A DNA stretch of 64,000 nucleotides from Dichetophora obliterata (taxonomy: Eukaryota > Arthropoda > Insecta > Diptera > Sciomyzidae), in the NCBI GenBank assembly GCA_963920525.1, contig OY986440.1:19192068-19256067 (forward strand), given 5' to 3'. The notes under the pieces were generated by a model. It ran no database searches. It saw only the letters and a program-made list of their open reading frames with translations, and had not been told where the DNA came from. Positions 41,695 through 54,154 of the stretch are shown one piece after another; positions within the stretch are counted from its first letter, which is position 1; the number at the start of each line of letters is the position of its first letter. Made by a program: the position numbers and the translations under genes.

Positions 41695-42060
41695 GATGAA
41701 CGTCACCACCAACAGCCCTCTTAAATGTCGATCGTCTCTTAATGAGATAGGCATCATTGGCTGCAAGTTGGCCGATAAGTTCGATATTCCTCTGGTCTGG
41801 GTACCAAGGCATAGGGACATTCCTGAAAATTGTAGAGCGAATGAGCTCAATAGAGAAGATACAACGGTAACGCTGATGACTGGCTTGGAAACATTAGGCA
41901 TGCCACTTGCGTCTTGCAAGCTGGCTCTAAGGCAACATGCCACAGAAATGACTAATTTCAGGTGGAAGCACCTAGCACATAGCACCACCTCTAACACAGT
42001 TAGACAGATGCAGCCTAGTTTTACTGAAAAACGTCTATGTGGTCATCTTAGCCTAACTTA
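41695..42060 (+). pseudogene. RNase H domain fragment of a non-LTR element
   Basis: Reads 'SPLKCRSSLNEI', then 'CKLADKFDIPLVWVPRHRDI' and 'TEMTNFRWKHLAHSTTS'. It is colinear with 60960-61265. The motif W-V-P-G-H of RNase H is W-V-P-R-H here. It stops after 'PSFTEKR', about where the other copy continues towards its zinc-knuckle, and the end 'cttagcctaactta' resembles a LINE tail. A short direct repeat 'ggcatcattggctgcaag' is also visible (about 41747). Confidence 0.75.
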
Positions 42061-43217
42061 ATTTGTATTAAGTGTTAAATTTGTAGTTTGCAGTTTGAGC
42101 TCAAGAATAAAAAATCTCAATAAAAATATGTTAAGTCCTTGTTTTTTATTTTACTTCAGACTAAATCATCAGAAACCTTATAAACAGTTCTACATTTTTA
42201 TTACTTTGCTCCATTTAATGAAAAAAAAATCTCAATTTTTTATTAAATTTAAAAATTGATTAGAAGAAAATTCAAAACCGCAATGCCACGGTTTTTATAT
42301 GAACTTTTTCAAATTATTTCCTAACAAACAATACTGATATACATATATTTTGGGCTTCATTTGAAACATGTTTTTGATTTTTGTTTATAGCATAACTCTC
42401 CAATAGACCGATATAAATAAATAAATAGATTGAATGCGGCCCATCGCGACTCTCTTTCAAGAAAAGAGTACACAACAACATCAAGAGATACAAATCAAGT
42501 CATCAAATTTTCCGAATACAAAATATGTAGATGTAGGTAAAACTACTTACATTCACTACAGAGATAGCAAAAACTTTATTGCACAAGCTTTGTTCGTAGT
42601 TTCGTTTTGTTTAATTTTTGTTCCAATACTTAGCTTTTTCTGATATAGAAAGCAGTTCCGTTTTTTTTTTTTTTTTTTTTTAAGCATTTAAAACCATTTA
42701 CTTATAATTATGCTAAGTATTTGGTCAGCAGCAGCGGCGGTTGGGGTGGCGAGCGTAAGGCAATGAGATGATGGGGCGCTGTTAAATTGAGAGCTGAAGT
42801 TGGCAGCACTAGCAACATCAAGTACAGCAACAGCAGCATTTACTGCTGCAGCAATACAATAAAAAGCAGCAACCACTGCAGCGAAAAAAATAACGAAGAA
42901 AAAAAGTGCAAAAATTGTACATAAAAACAATACAGAATTACTACAGCAAAAGAAACAGAAAAAGAAGAAGCAAAAATAAGGATGCATTGAAATTAAATTG
43001 GATTTTAATTCAATGGTGCGGCAGGTAAGGTAGAGAGCAAAAGGAATGCATTTTATTGGGGATTCAATACAACTCTGCTTAAAGAAAAAAAATCAGCAAC
43101 TTCGTTAAAATTTACAACATATCTTTAAGATACTAAGTGGAAATTAATGTTAGAAAACCCTATTAATTTTTTTTACAAAATTGTTTCCTAACATTGAAAC
43201 GGGTTGGCCTCGATATC
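42061..43217. other. AT-rich spacer, poly(T) tract
   Basis: No gene. T20-22 at about 42660-42682. The frame on the minus strand at 42688-42987 is Ala/Phe-rich low-complexity sequence derived from GCA/GAA-rich DNA. Confidence 0.5.
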
Positions 43218-43352
43218 CCCAAACTCAAAATCCCCAAACCAAAATCCCCAAATTCACAATCTCCAAAATCAAAATCCCCAAAAACGAAATCCCAAACACA
43301 AAATACCCAAACACAAAATCCCCAAACACTTAATCCCCAAACATAAAATCCT
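43218..43352 (+). repeat. minisatellite (CCCCAAACACAAAAT)n
   Basis: About nine imperfect units of 13-16 bp, such as 'ccccaaactcaaaat' and 'ccccaaacacttaat'. It leads directly into the hairpin at 43357. Confidence 0.85.
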
Positions 43353-43356
43353 CAGA

Positions 43357-43443
43357 TTTAGTTTAAGAAGCTTGGGTTAGGTTAAAAAATCGCAGCGATA
43401 CTAACAAACAATACTGATCCTAATCCAAGCTTCTTAAACTAAA
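43357..43443. repeat. 25-bp inverted repeat (hairpin)
   Basis: The left arm 'tttagtttaagaagcttggg' + 'ttagg' (43357-43381) pairs with 43419-43443 with one G-T mismatch. Loop 37 nt. It lies at the end of the minisatellite and about 300 bp from the 3' end of the MULE gene, so it may be a terminal structure of that element. Confidence 0.8.
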
Positions 43444-43744
43444 GTTGGTGGTGGTGTACTTAACAAGCAAACAAAAGAATAAAAAAGTAGTTTTTTTTAA
43501 TTTTTTTATTTGTTTAAAAACTAAACATAAGGTAACATAAGGGTATTAAATTATAAGTGTTAATAAAGTTTATAATATCCACATATTTGTTCATTAGTTT
43601 TTAAATCATTCAAATTTTATCAAGGCTTAAACTAAAACCTTATATTTTATAACTACATTATTTATTTACACAGTGAAATATTATTAGCAATACATTTTAA
43701 ATATTTTACTTTTCTCATATTATTTTTATTTTTAATTACTCTTT
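43444..43744. other. AT-rich spacer next to the MULE gene
   Basis: No feature recognised. It could be the non-coding 3' part of the MULE. Confidence 0.4.
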
Positions 43745-44850
43745 TTAGCTTTTTATAACGTTGAATCTTACTTTTTTTAAGGACATAATTTCGCCCGACT
43801 CAATTTTTTGTAAAGTGGTTCTTACGGCGATGTTTTCTTTCCCAAGATCTGCTTTAATTTTGTACAACCGACAGTTCTTTTTTCCTACCAGAACTTTCAA
43901 CCTTCGATAGCAAGCTTCTATAGAATCTTGAGTTCTTGGGAAATTTTGCCTGACGTTGCCGCCAATGCACCAAAACTCAGGGTCATACTGTGGTTTGATA
44001 TTTATTCCACCACTTATATAAGTATTTTTGAACCACCTGCTGATTTTTTTGAAGTCGTCGTATTCATATTTTTTCGTTAATGCGTTGAAGTAAACCACCA
44101 CATTTTCTGGTGCTATTAATGACAAGCTTTTTAACACTCGAACATGGATGTTGAATTGGGTGTCGTTTCCATATTTGTGGGCTAGCCTTTCCTTTTGCAT
44201 GCGTCTCCATACAATTTGTCCAAAATGAAAGAGAAGAGGCACCCCTTGACCTCCGCATCTGGGAAGTACTCTTTGGCGACGAAGGAAATTGATTTCTCGA
44301 AGTCGCTAATGATCCTGATTGAATTGAGGATGATGTCTCTTTCCGCTGCCAGTTGAAATAAGTTTTAGAAGAACTCATTGTAGGCCTTTGCCGTTTTCTT
44401 GCACATAAAAATGAGGGGGACGAATTGTCCTTCGATCCAACCTTGAATGGTACAAAGCTGCCAAAACATGGTTGGTACGACATAGAAAGTGCCGTCCATC
44501 ACCCAGCACTGTGATTTACCCAACGCTTTTAGTGTGATCCAAGAGCCCAGTATAATGTTTTTCTCACCCGCAAAGTCAACTTCTCTCAATACTAACAGAT
44601 CTACTTCCAAAAATTTAAGATTTTCTGGTATGTTTATTTCCTCGATGGTTTGTGGTTCACGGATCAAGTTAGCAACAGACTTTTAGCTTTTTTCGATGGC
44701 AAGTAGACCCGGCAATCAGAATGGCAGACAACTATATTTTCTTGAATGATTTGCGATGGTTGGAGCCCGGATGTTGAGGACATGTCTTTCACGGAATTAT
44801 TAGCCGCTGCCACATGCTTGAATGAGGGGGTCGTGATTATGGATTGTTGC
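43745..44850 (-). pseudogene. MULE (Mutator-like) transposase, broken
   Basis: Minus strand. A FLYWCH-like start is readable as 'HNHDP' and, in another frame, 'QPSQIIQENIVVCHSDCRVY' (about 44840-44690). The catalytic region follows: 'CWVMDGTFYVVPTMFWQLCT' (first Asp) and 'VPLIFMCKKTAKAYNEFF', with a TAA at 44365-44367. The frame then continues with 'IRIISDFEKSISFVAKEYFP' (second Asp) and 'KGCLF'. A frameshift near 44240 leads to 'LLFHFGQIVWRRMQKERLAH' and a 165-codon C-terminal frame. The order and motifs are those of MULE transposases. One stop and about two frameshifts inactivate it. TIRs were not found. Confidence 0.85.
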
Positions 44851-46810
44851 TAGTTTCAAAATATTATGATGTTCGTCAATATATTTTGTGATAATAGCAC
44901 TTTCGCACATTATTTGCTTCCGTTTTTCACACGATTAGCGATATTAATATTTCTTGGTTTTGGAATGTTGATGGTATCCATATCCATCAACGAACAGCTT
45001 TTCGTTGCCTTTGTTTCATTTCTGCACATTTATGTTCATTTTTATTTTAATCAAACTAAGAATTAAGAACAATTTCGTCACACAGTTTCAAATAATTTGT
45101 ATTACTTCAAAATTTGTAGAAAAAAAAGCAACGACTACTTCAAAATTTATAAAAAACTAGTATGGTGTCAATTTAACGAAAAATATATACTTCATTTTTA
45201 GAAAATCGGTCATGGCACTAAATGAAGCCCGATTTTCCAGCGATTGGGTACTACTTTTCTAGATATTCTGGAAATTTTTTTCTGAGTGTATTTTCAATTC
45301 AAGGAAAATAATTTTCTCAAATCAAGCAAGTTATTCTAGTTGTCAGTAAATTGTTTACTTGAATCAAGCAAATTATTTTCTTAAATCAAGCAAATTGTTC
45401 TCAATTCAAGGAAAACAAATTCTCAAATCAAGCAAATTATTCTTGTTTTCAGCAAATTATTAACATGAATTATTAATGAAAAATATTTTCATGCAAATGT
45501 TATACATGAATATTATAATTTTCGTACCATGTCGAAGTTCATGTATTTCTTAGGAAGCGGCCCCAGTGAAAGACGGCTGCACCAACAAAAACAACCACTA
45601 CCACCACTACTAGAATCAACACAGCATCTAACATAAGCAGCGGCAAAAACATCAAATCTGCTTAACGCTTAATTTTCTTAAATCATAGCAAAATCTGTTC
45701 TGTTCTTTTCTCTGCTTTGTTGTTCCATTACGCTTGCCTGACTGCTTACCAATATGACACAGACCCAATAGCAGACATAGCCAAGCATCTTCCTCTGCTC
45801 CTTGCTTCTAGCTTTTTATTACTTTACTTACGATTATTTTTTTTTATTATTATTCTTATGATTATTAATATTTTTCTATGCATTCCACTTCTTGTTCATC
45901 TCATCACAATCCAAGCGTACGCCGCCCTGCTACCATCATCTACGCTTTGTTCCATCTGTGCCTGCTTAATCCTTAACATAGCATGCGTCTTTTTGCTGCA
46001 GCACTTTGTTGTTCGTTAATAGTTGTTGTCAATGTCAGCAACATCAATAAAAAGATGACAAGCAACAATTTTCTTATTACAATTATTATCAGGATCAAAA
46101 ATGACAACAACAACAATACAAACACAACAACAGTGGCATTAATGTATTAATATATTTAATAAGAATGCCGTAGCTGTAGCCTGGCATTCAGTCAACCAGG
46201 CAGGTTTTAGTGATGCGCCAAGAAAAAAAGGAACGAACGAAGCAAGAAATATTCTGTCGCGTGTCTTTTTTGTGCGCGTCGGCATTTATTAGCATTGTTG
46301 AAGCGTTGTCCCTGATTGATCCTTGTTATGTGTTTGTAAGGATTGCGTGCGCCCTTTTGTTGCTGTTCTGTTATTACGAGTATCTACATATATTGTTTGT
46401 AGGAGGTTGGGAGCAAGATAGAAAGCTATTATTTTGCATCGCAATTATATGAAAAGTTGTCTGGTTTAAGTTTTTTATACCCTATACTTGTGCCTTATAC
46501 TTCCACAGTTAAAAAAATAATTGGTTTTTTTCATGTAATATATTTTAAAAATATCATTTAATGTATGGGACATTCTTTGTCAAATCGGCCAACACAACGA
46601 TCGAACATCGCCAATCCATTTGGTCAAATTTTTTACGAAGAGTATTTTAAGTGGATAGGTAAAAAATATTTATAATAATTTTAATTAATTGTAAAGGACT
46701 TTTTATTAAAAACACAGTAAACTAACGCTGGAGCCTTGAATTTTTCTTAATACTATCTACTTGTTTTACACAAATATTACACAACAGACAAAGTTCTGAA
46801 TCACCGAAAG
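44851..46810. other. spacer with short tandem repeats, no gene recognised
   Basis: AT-rich. Imperfect tandem units of 'aaatcaagcaaattattctt' type lie at about 45288-45460. (CAA)n-like tracts flank 45590-45650 and 46100-46130. Frames at 45717-46019 and 46210-46452 are hydrophobic but have no recognisable domain, and their composition follows T-rich DNA. Confidence 0.5.
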
Positions 46811-46818
46811 GTCATAAT

Positions 46819-47765
46819 CAGGGCTTGGATTTTGATGACCTAAAAAACTGCATAGAATTACCTACAAAAAATGACCCAAAAACTGCAGAAAATTACCTAA
46901 AAACTGACAAAATTTACCTAAAAACACAAACAATTACTTAAAAATAAACAAAAAATAAAGCTTTTAAAATAAGCCATTGCTAAACTTTCAATTTGTTTTA
47001 TATAATTTTTACACATAGCGTTACAGTATATTAAAAGGTAAATTTATAAATTATTAAAATTGAAAGACAATCGATTGTCTGGCAAAATGTTTTTGTAAAC
47101 AGAAAAACTTCTTTCTACTTCTGCACTGACGAGAGGAACATATTTAAAAGACGATATTTCATCGGATGAAAGTTCTTATTCTAATTTAATAGTATTCAGA
47201 TTTGTACCCCTTAATATTTCAGCAACAGAACATAAGAATAGAGTTAGTAAAAACTAGCATATCCTGAGTTTTTATCTAACACTTATTTCATCTTTCTACA
47301 TACCCTTTCGTCAGTTTCACCACGCGCAGTAGTGGTCTTTTTTTTCATCGAGGTCCAAAAACAAAGCTACTTCTTTTTTGAGTGGTAATATTTTGATTGA
47401 AGGGACTCTATTGTTAAAGGAAATTGTTTAAAATTGTTCATTTTTACTTTTTTATTACGAAAAAAAAACGAAAAAATTCTTTTAAAATTACACTAAAATG
47501 ATCTAAAAAACCGTAAAAATTAAAAATGTTCAAAAATGACAGTAAAAAAATTTAAAAATCGCTAAAAATTACCAAAAACTGTCCTAAATCTAGTAAAAAT
47601 TACCTAAAAACTTAAAACGACAAAAAACTCTAAAAAATGACAAAAAATTACCTAAAAACTTTTTATATTTGGAATTTAGGAAACATAAATTGACGTTCTA
47701 AACAACCAGGAAATGTCTTAGAAGCAGCAGATATAAGATGACATGTCATCGAATTCTAAGCCCTG
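46819..47765 (-). mobile_element. deleted hAT element, exact 8-bp duplication
   Basis: TIRs CAGGGCTTGGATTTTGATGA at left and CAGGGCTTAGAATTCGATGA reversed from the right. Target duplication GTCATAAT at 46811-46818 and 47766-47773, exact. Subterminal sequence is rich in 'acctaaaaac' phrases (46838-46950 and 47570-47660). A remnant of the transposase is on the minus strand. At 947 bp it is non-autonomous. Confidence 0.92.
47060..47137 (-). pseudogene. hAT transposase C-terminal fragment
   Basis: Reads 'PLVSAEVERSFSVYKNILPD' then 'NRLSFN', the conserved E-R-x-F-S dimerisation block of hAT transposases. It is too short to act and is flanked by AT-rich sequence. It ties the element at 46819-47765 to a hAT subfamily different from the one at 35655-37386. 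Confidence 0.85.
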
Positions 47766-47773
47766 GTCATAAT

Positions 47774-48235
47774 GAATAAAAACTGCGGTAATTTTGAAAA
47801 TTTATTCTGAAAATAAGTCATAACTAATTTTCGATTTTCAAAACTCAGAGTGTGCTCTTCTTTTATATGCTAAAAAAATTTCATTCTTGGTTCTTCAAAA
47901 TTTTCAAATATATGACTATTTTTATGTAAATTAATGAATACACTGTGCGCTTTTATGTACCCTTTTCCCCTGTATTTGATATTTTTATTGTTGTTCAGCA
48001 AAGTTGTTGCTTTAATTTTTGCATTTGCAATTTTTTTAATAATTGCAATGAAAAAATTAGATCAACATGGCGTATGAGTAATGTTCAATTATCGAAATGT
48101 GGCTTGCATAAGATTTTAAGACAATTTGAAAGAGGGGGCAAGTGTGGGGCTCGTATTCTTAATTATTTTAGCTCCTTGTGGAGCATAAGGCCGCGGTAAA
48201 GCTTTTTCATCGTTTACGATCTTTCGCAATCGTTT
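47774..48235. other. AT-rich spacer
   Basis: No gene. The frame at 47945-48199 is unremarkable. Confidence 0.45.
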
Positions 48236-49410
48236 TTATTTACTTGAATGACTTCCCTTTCGGCTCAGCCAAGTTTCGCAGCCGTACAGCAAGACTGATT
48301 TGATGTTTGAGTTAAACAGTCGGATCTTTGTGTGTCTGGAAATGCATGACGAATTCCAGACCTTATTGAGTTGAGAAAAGGCTGCGCGAGCTTTAGCTAT
48401 TCTGCAGCGGACGTCGTCAGAGGCGCCTCCATCTGTTAATATAATATTTCCCAGGTACGTGAAAGATTCAAAATTTTGGATAACTGCATTCCCCCCTGCC
48501 ATATAGTTACTATTGGCATTGCTGGCGTTGACTTTGAGAGCCTTAGTTTTCGTAACAATAAGCTTGAGGCCGGCAACAAGAGATTCGTCTACCAGGTCGT
48601 TGACTTTTTCTTGCATATCGGACTCTTTTGGTGAGATCAGACAGATGTCATCAGCATAGTCCAGGTCCTCTAGGTGGCTGCTGAAGGGTTCATCTAATGC
48701 CGTGGTTGGATAGGTTAAGAGCTTTTGTGAGCGTGTCGTCAAGAGCAATCAAAAGTAGGATCAGGAACATGAGATGACATCCTTTCCACATGCCAGAAAC
48801 CGTATCGAGGGTCGATGATATTGCGCCATTGTGAAGTATCCTATATTTGAATCCATGGTATTGAGTTTTTATCAGACGGATGTTTTTTGGAGAGATACCT
48901 CATTTTTTAAGGGAATCCCAGATGCAGTCTCTTCTAATGCTGTCGAAAGCAGTGGTTTAGTCTACGAATATAAGATGCAGTGCTGTAGCCACTCCACAGA
49001 TTGTTCAGCAATGATACACAGTGTGTTTATCTGGTCCAAGCACGAACGGTTGGGCCGGAAACCCACTTGTTGTTTTCCTATTGCGAAGTCAAGTTTTTCA
49101 TTTATGCGGTTCAGCAGGATTATTGTTAACACCTTCGATGGAGTTGAGAGAAGCATGATTCCTCTGTTATTGCGGCATGGGCTGAGGTCACCTTTTTTAG
49201 GTATTGTCACAAGGAGGCCCTCTAGCCAGTCCTTGGGAAACCTCGTTTCGGTTTCCCAAATGCTTGCAAAGAGTGGTTGCAGCATGCGCGCTGTTATTGA
49301 AGTTCACGATTTAATAAGTTCCGCTGTGATGTTATCTAGGCAGGCTGATTTGTTATTCTTCCGAGTGCCTATCGCTTTGGGGCTCATATACATACATGAC
49401 ATTTAAGCAA
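48236..49410 (-). pseudogene. RTE-like reverse transcriptase fragment
   Basis: Minus strand. Order: 'NNKSACLDNITAELIK' (about 49370-49320), then 49285-48962 with 'PKDWLEGLLVTIPKKGD', 'NNRGIMLLSTPSKVL' and 'GFRPNRSCLDQINTL'. A broken stretch follows with 'TTAFDSIRRDCIWDSLK' (first Asp). The frame 48748-48236 has 'LEDLDYADDICLISP' (YADD), 'FTYLGNIILTDGGASDD' and 'LLYGCETWLSRKG'. Endonuclease and C-terminus are missing, and several stops and shifts are present. It is a different family from the RTE at 15.2-18.0 kb. Confidence 0.85.
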
Positions 49411-52400
49411 ACTGAAAGGTGGACCGACCTACGTGTCTCTAGTGGTATAAACTTTTGATAATTAAATTTTATTCGATCGTCGAAGTATGTTTCAAATCCA
49501 TACAAGTTTTTAGGGAAAGCGCTGATTAGCACAATTTAAACAATTACTCTCTTATCCTTGGCTGGCAGTCTATCACTTTGTGACCACTTCAAAAATCTTC
49601 CGTTACACTTTTAAAAACAAAATTTTTTTACTGCGTCGCACAAATATGATCAGCACGAATTATAACTTTTACACTGGGCTAAAAATGTTGGGGGAACGCA
49701 ATGCCACAAATACCATTCAAATATCGGACTTTCCAACAAAGACATGAACTTCGATAAGGTTGAAAAATTGAAAAATTCGACAGCAGAAATTTTGGTAGGA
49801 CTTCTTAGAGACTTCTCACCGGAAGTTAACCTACGGATAACTGTCCTACTATTTTCTTTTATTCTTATCAACATTTAAAGGCACAATTAAATTTTGTACA
49901 TAACATTTAACCTGAAATATGCACTATACGCATGAAATTTTTCAAATTAGAATGAAGACCACGACTACCTCCTATACAAAATGGCTTTATGAAAACGGTG
50001 AAAGCTCTTTCAATTCCATTAAAATAAATACAATGACTTTAAATTTTGCAAACAAGTTTTAATCTTTACTATGCACTATGCGTTTGAAATATGGCAAAAT
50101 AAAATAAAAACTAAGTCTACCTCCCATACAAAATGACGTCATCATAAAAGTAAAACCTTCATAGTAACAATGTATAAACTTGATATTTTACTCATAAATT
50201 TTAATATTCACAACGTACTCTCAGTTTGAAATTTGCAAATTTTGATACAACTACGCCTCATAAAAACTGTCGCTATCAAAACATCAAATAGAATAGAATA
50301 GAACAATGCGGTCGGGGTATTTTTACTTTGGACCAGTCAAAGAGACTTCCATACAAGTTTTATTTTCCTTATTTGTTGTTTATTAAATACTTATGTACTA
50401 TTTTATTTTAAACCTCTTCAATACACTGATGCAATGAAAATACACCGAAGTTTTACACTACTTTAGTTTAAAATTCCTACTGTGCATAACTATCAATACT
50501 GTCACAAACCGTGCCCTGAGCAGGCGATGCTTGCTTGGTGGGCATTTTAAGGCCGCTTTACTAACAGTGCTCAGTGCCACTTCAAGCAGAACACGTTGCG
50601 TTGTGCAAGCGTGACCCAGTGCCCGAGAAAAACATTAGTTTTGTGGTCATTAGACAGCCGCAGCGCTTTCAGATTTCTGTAAATCAGGCTGTGCCAGCCT
50701 CCAACAGCATCATCCAATAATGATTACTCACATGTGTCTCCCTGCCGCAGGCGCTTTGAAGATTTTTTCCTGGGTTGTTACCACTGTTGTTGTCGGGCAC
50801 AAAAATAATGTCGACACAGGCGCAAGACAAATGAGAGTGCCAATTAATTTACGAAAGTTATTGGGTATAATTCAAGTATAACTTAAGATAAATGTTAAAA
50901 AAATATTTTTTTTTATCTAAGATAAGGTTCAATTAAAAGATTCAAGCAACTCTTGATTGGTAATCTGTACTGCGAGACTTTTTTTACCGAAAATGTATTT
51001 GTAGACAGCTATACGAACTAAAAGTTAATGGCGATCATTTGAAAAAAAATCAGAATTTTTGCGAATTTTTTCAAAAAAATTGTCTATAAGAGAAAAAAAA
51101 TAGATTAAAAAAGTTCAGGAAGTCCTGAAGAGGCATGTTCCTCTACAAAATTCATTTGAATCAAATTGATCGGACGAAAACTGTCTTGTTATACTGTCAA
51201 CCAGGTAAAAAAAAGTGATTTTGAGTAAACTGCGCACACTGGAGTATTGAACCCTTAAAATTGATATCAATTTATCTAGAACACGGAGGGAACAAGTAAA
51301 TAAAATAAGAAAACAAATTTTTCCGTCCGTGTATCTGTTTGTCGATACGATTACAGCCGTAATTTTGAAGCTGTCGCAATGAAATATGTTATTTATGATT
51401 GTATGTAAAATATAAATATCAAAATCAAAAATGATTCAAATCGGATGAAAAACACGCCTACCTCCCATACAAAACGACTTTATAAAAACGGTTAAGTCTC
51501 TTTAAATTCCACTAAATTTAATATATGGACTTGAAATTTTGTATATGAGCTTTGATATTTAATATCCGCTTTGATATTTAATATTTAATAAAATCGGATG
51601 AAAACCGCTCCTACCTCCCACACAAAGTGACTTGATCAAAATTTTATATCTCTTAAAATTCCACAAAAATTAATAAATGAACTTTAAATTTTTCGCAAAA
51701 GTTTTGGCCTTTTTATGCATTCTGGGTTTGAAATTTCTTTCCATACCAAATGGCATAGTGGTTGCACTTGCTTAATTTCATCATAGCGACTGCAGCTCTT
51801 TTGCAAAAAGTTAAGTAGTTTCTGAAACGCACAAAATAGCTTAACAAAATATTAAACACTTCATAACAACAGTTCATATTATAAGAAAATCTCATAACAA
51901 GATAACAACAGAACACAACAATATGAACGTTAACTCCACATATATAGCAAATTATCGGAATTTTTTAACACATTTTGTAATAAACACAGAAAAAATTATT
52001 TCCAACACTTGATCTGACAAATTTCTGTGACGTTAGAACAACAATGATCTGAAGTTGAAGGTGCCATTAAAAAGATTTGCACAAAAGACTTTTTTTTAAA
52101 TAAAGATTTTATATAAAAATGCTGAAAAATTACGGCTCTCCACTGCGCGCGAACGAAAGCAAAAAAATTTGTTTGACAGCTGGTTACTTTTGAACTAGTA
52201 CACTTAAAGAAATAATTTTTTGCTAGTGAAGCAGAATTTTATTAACTTAAGATCGGTATCCAAAAAAGTTCGTAGATTTCAATTGCTTTTTTAATTTTAA
52301 GCTTAAAACCCAACTCAATACTCCTCTGTGCGACGTTTACAGTTCTGAAAGCGCTAAGAGCGCTCGAATAGTATGACAGCATTTGGCGTTTTTTTTCAAA

Positions 52401-53067
52401 TACTTATCGTTCGAGTTTTCACTTGAAACTTGAGATACATATTCTTCGGGGTTTAAACTAATAATTTATGAATAAAAATTTTTATTTTTGGAAATTGTTA
52501 CCCCTTTATCAAGTAATAATAATATAAAATTAAAAATCATAATATAAAATAATATAAAATTAAAGCCACCATCAGCGAAAACAAGAAATAACACAAAATG
52601 ATCGGATGCAAATTCATGTCATTTTCTTTGTGATTGACAAAAATAAAATGTCAATAATAAACAAGTACTAAAGAAAAACAAAAACAATTGCATAAATTTG
52701 TTAAGCAAATTTATGTCATGAACATCAGTTAATTATTTGTAAATTGTTTGGAAAAATTGAAGAAAGTATTGTTGAAGTGGCTAAGAAACAAAACATCCTC
52801 AAACATACAACAACAACGATGATGTTGCCACTTAGCTAGCGTAGACAGAGCAAGAGCAAAATAAATACATCAACAATAACAACAACAACAGAAATGCGCC
52901 AAGAAAAGAATAAGAATTTCAAGTTCAATTGAAATATTTTATATCTATGTAGACCAAGTTCATAGCTTCTTTGTACAGGAATGACAAATTGTATGCAAAT
53001 ATGCAAAAGCAGTAAAAAAACAAACACACCAGGATCTACAGCAAACATGCAACACAAAAAACCTATA
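49411..53067. other. spacer with diffuse ~120-bp repeats
   Basis: No gene. Phrases 'ctacctcccatacaaaatg', 'ctttaaattccacta' and 'gacttgaaattttg' recur at about 49970-50260 and 51440-51700 as diverged units of roughly 110-150 bp. The block at 50500-50820 is less AT-rich ('ccgtgccctgagcaggcgat') and has no open frame of note. I cannot say whether it is host unique sequence. Confidence 0.5.
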
Positions 53068-54154
53068 CACTGCCGCCCAAAAGTTTGAACTCACTCACCT
53101 TAAAAAATCTCACATTTTTTGAAGCAAAGCCTTTTACGCCTCGTTTTGTGATTTGCTGGAGTGAAGTAGTTCTACAGGCTACCCACCAATCCAAAAGCAT
53201 TTGTTACACAAAGTGGTTCATTCAATATTAACTGAAGCTATGCTGCAGCAGATTACAATAAGCTATTAAAAGGATTGTGTATTGGCGGTTCTACATATGC
53301 TACTACATATGTAGCAGCTTTCAGAAATGCTGCTTATACTTAATACACGTTGTCATCAGCATCGTTAAGTAGGTGATTTTTTTGTTAATGCGAATGCGTT
53401 TCTGTTGTTGTTGGTAAATGCTTGCTTTTTTTTGCATAGGCCGAAGGAAAAATTTAGAGTTGACCACAAGTGTATTTTGGGTGGAGATTTTAATTGCAAT
53501 TTTATATATTAATGTTCACATTAACTTACACAATTTCATTTACGATTGATAAGCAATCCAAATATTTGTACAAAACGATTAGTGACAACAATTGATAAAG
53601 TATTTCCTACATATATTGACATTTAAAATATACGTTTGCTATTTCAGTTATCATAAGCCTATAATTTTTTTTTTTTTTTTTATTGTTCTTTATTCTTATT
53701 CTTCAAAAGTTTACATTAGTGGTATCAATATAATTCAAAATAATACAATATAATTATAAGAATAGTATTTTACATTTATTATATTCATAAGAGAAGATAG
53801 TGTCAAATGTAAATTCAAAATTTTGTTTAACGTGTTGATTGAGTTATGGGGTGGAAATTAAATATACTTGTATGTGATCATTAATTAAATTAATACAATT
53901 TAAAATGAAAATGTACAATAAATGAATATATATTAAACCAAGAATAAAGTCCAAAAATGCAAAGTATCCAAATTAGAAAATTCACATTACAAAATTCAGT
54001 GAGTTGCAAATCAAAAATTAATTAAGTGCAAACTTCAAGTAAGCGAGATGTAAAGAAATTAAAATTAAATTTAAAAAATTTAAGTTCAAAGAAACAAAAG
54101 TTCAAGTTCAAATACAAATTTAAAAAAGGATTTTTTTTTTTAAATTTAGAAAGT

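Noticed and set aside
42688..42987. Minus-strand hydrophobic frame, possible membrane protein
   Set aside because: Ala/Phe-rich low complexity from GCA- and GAA-rich DNA, with no domain.
48831..49406. Plus-strand 191-codon frame
   Set aside because: Antisense to a clear RT with YADD and other motifs on the minus strand.
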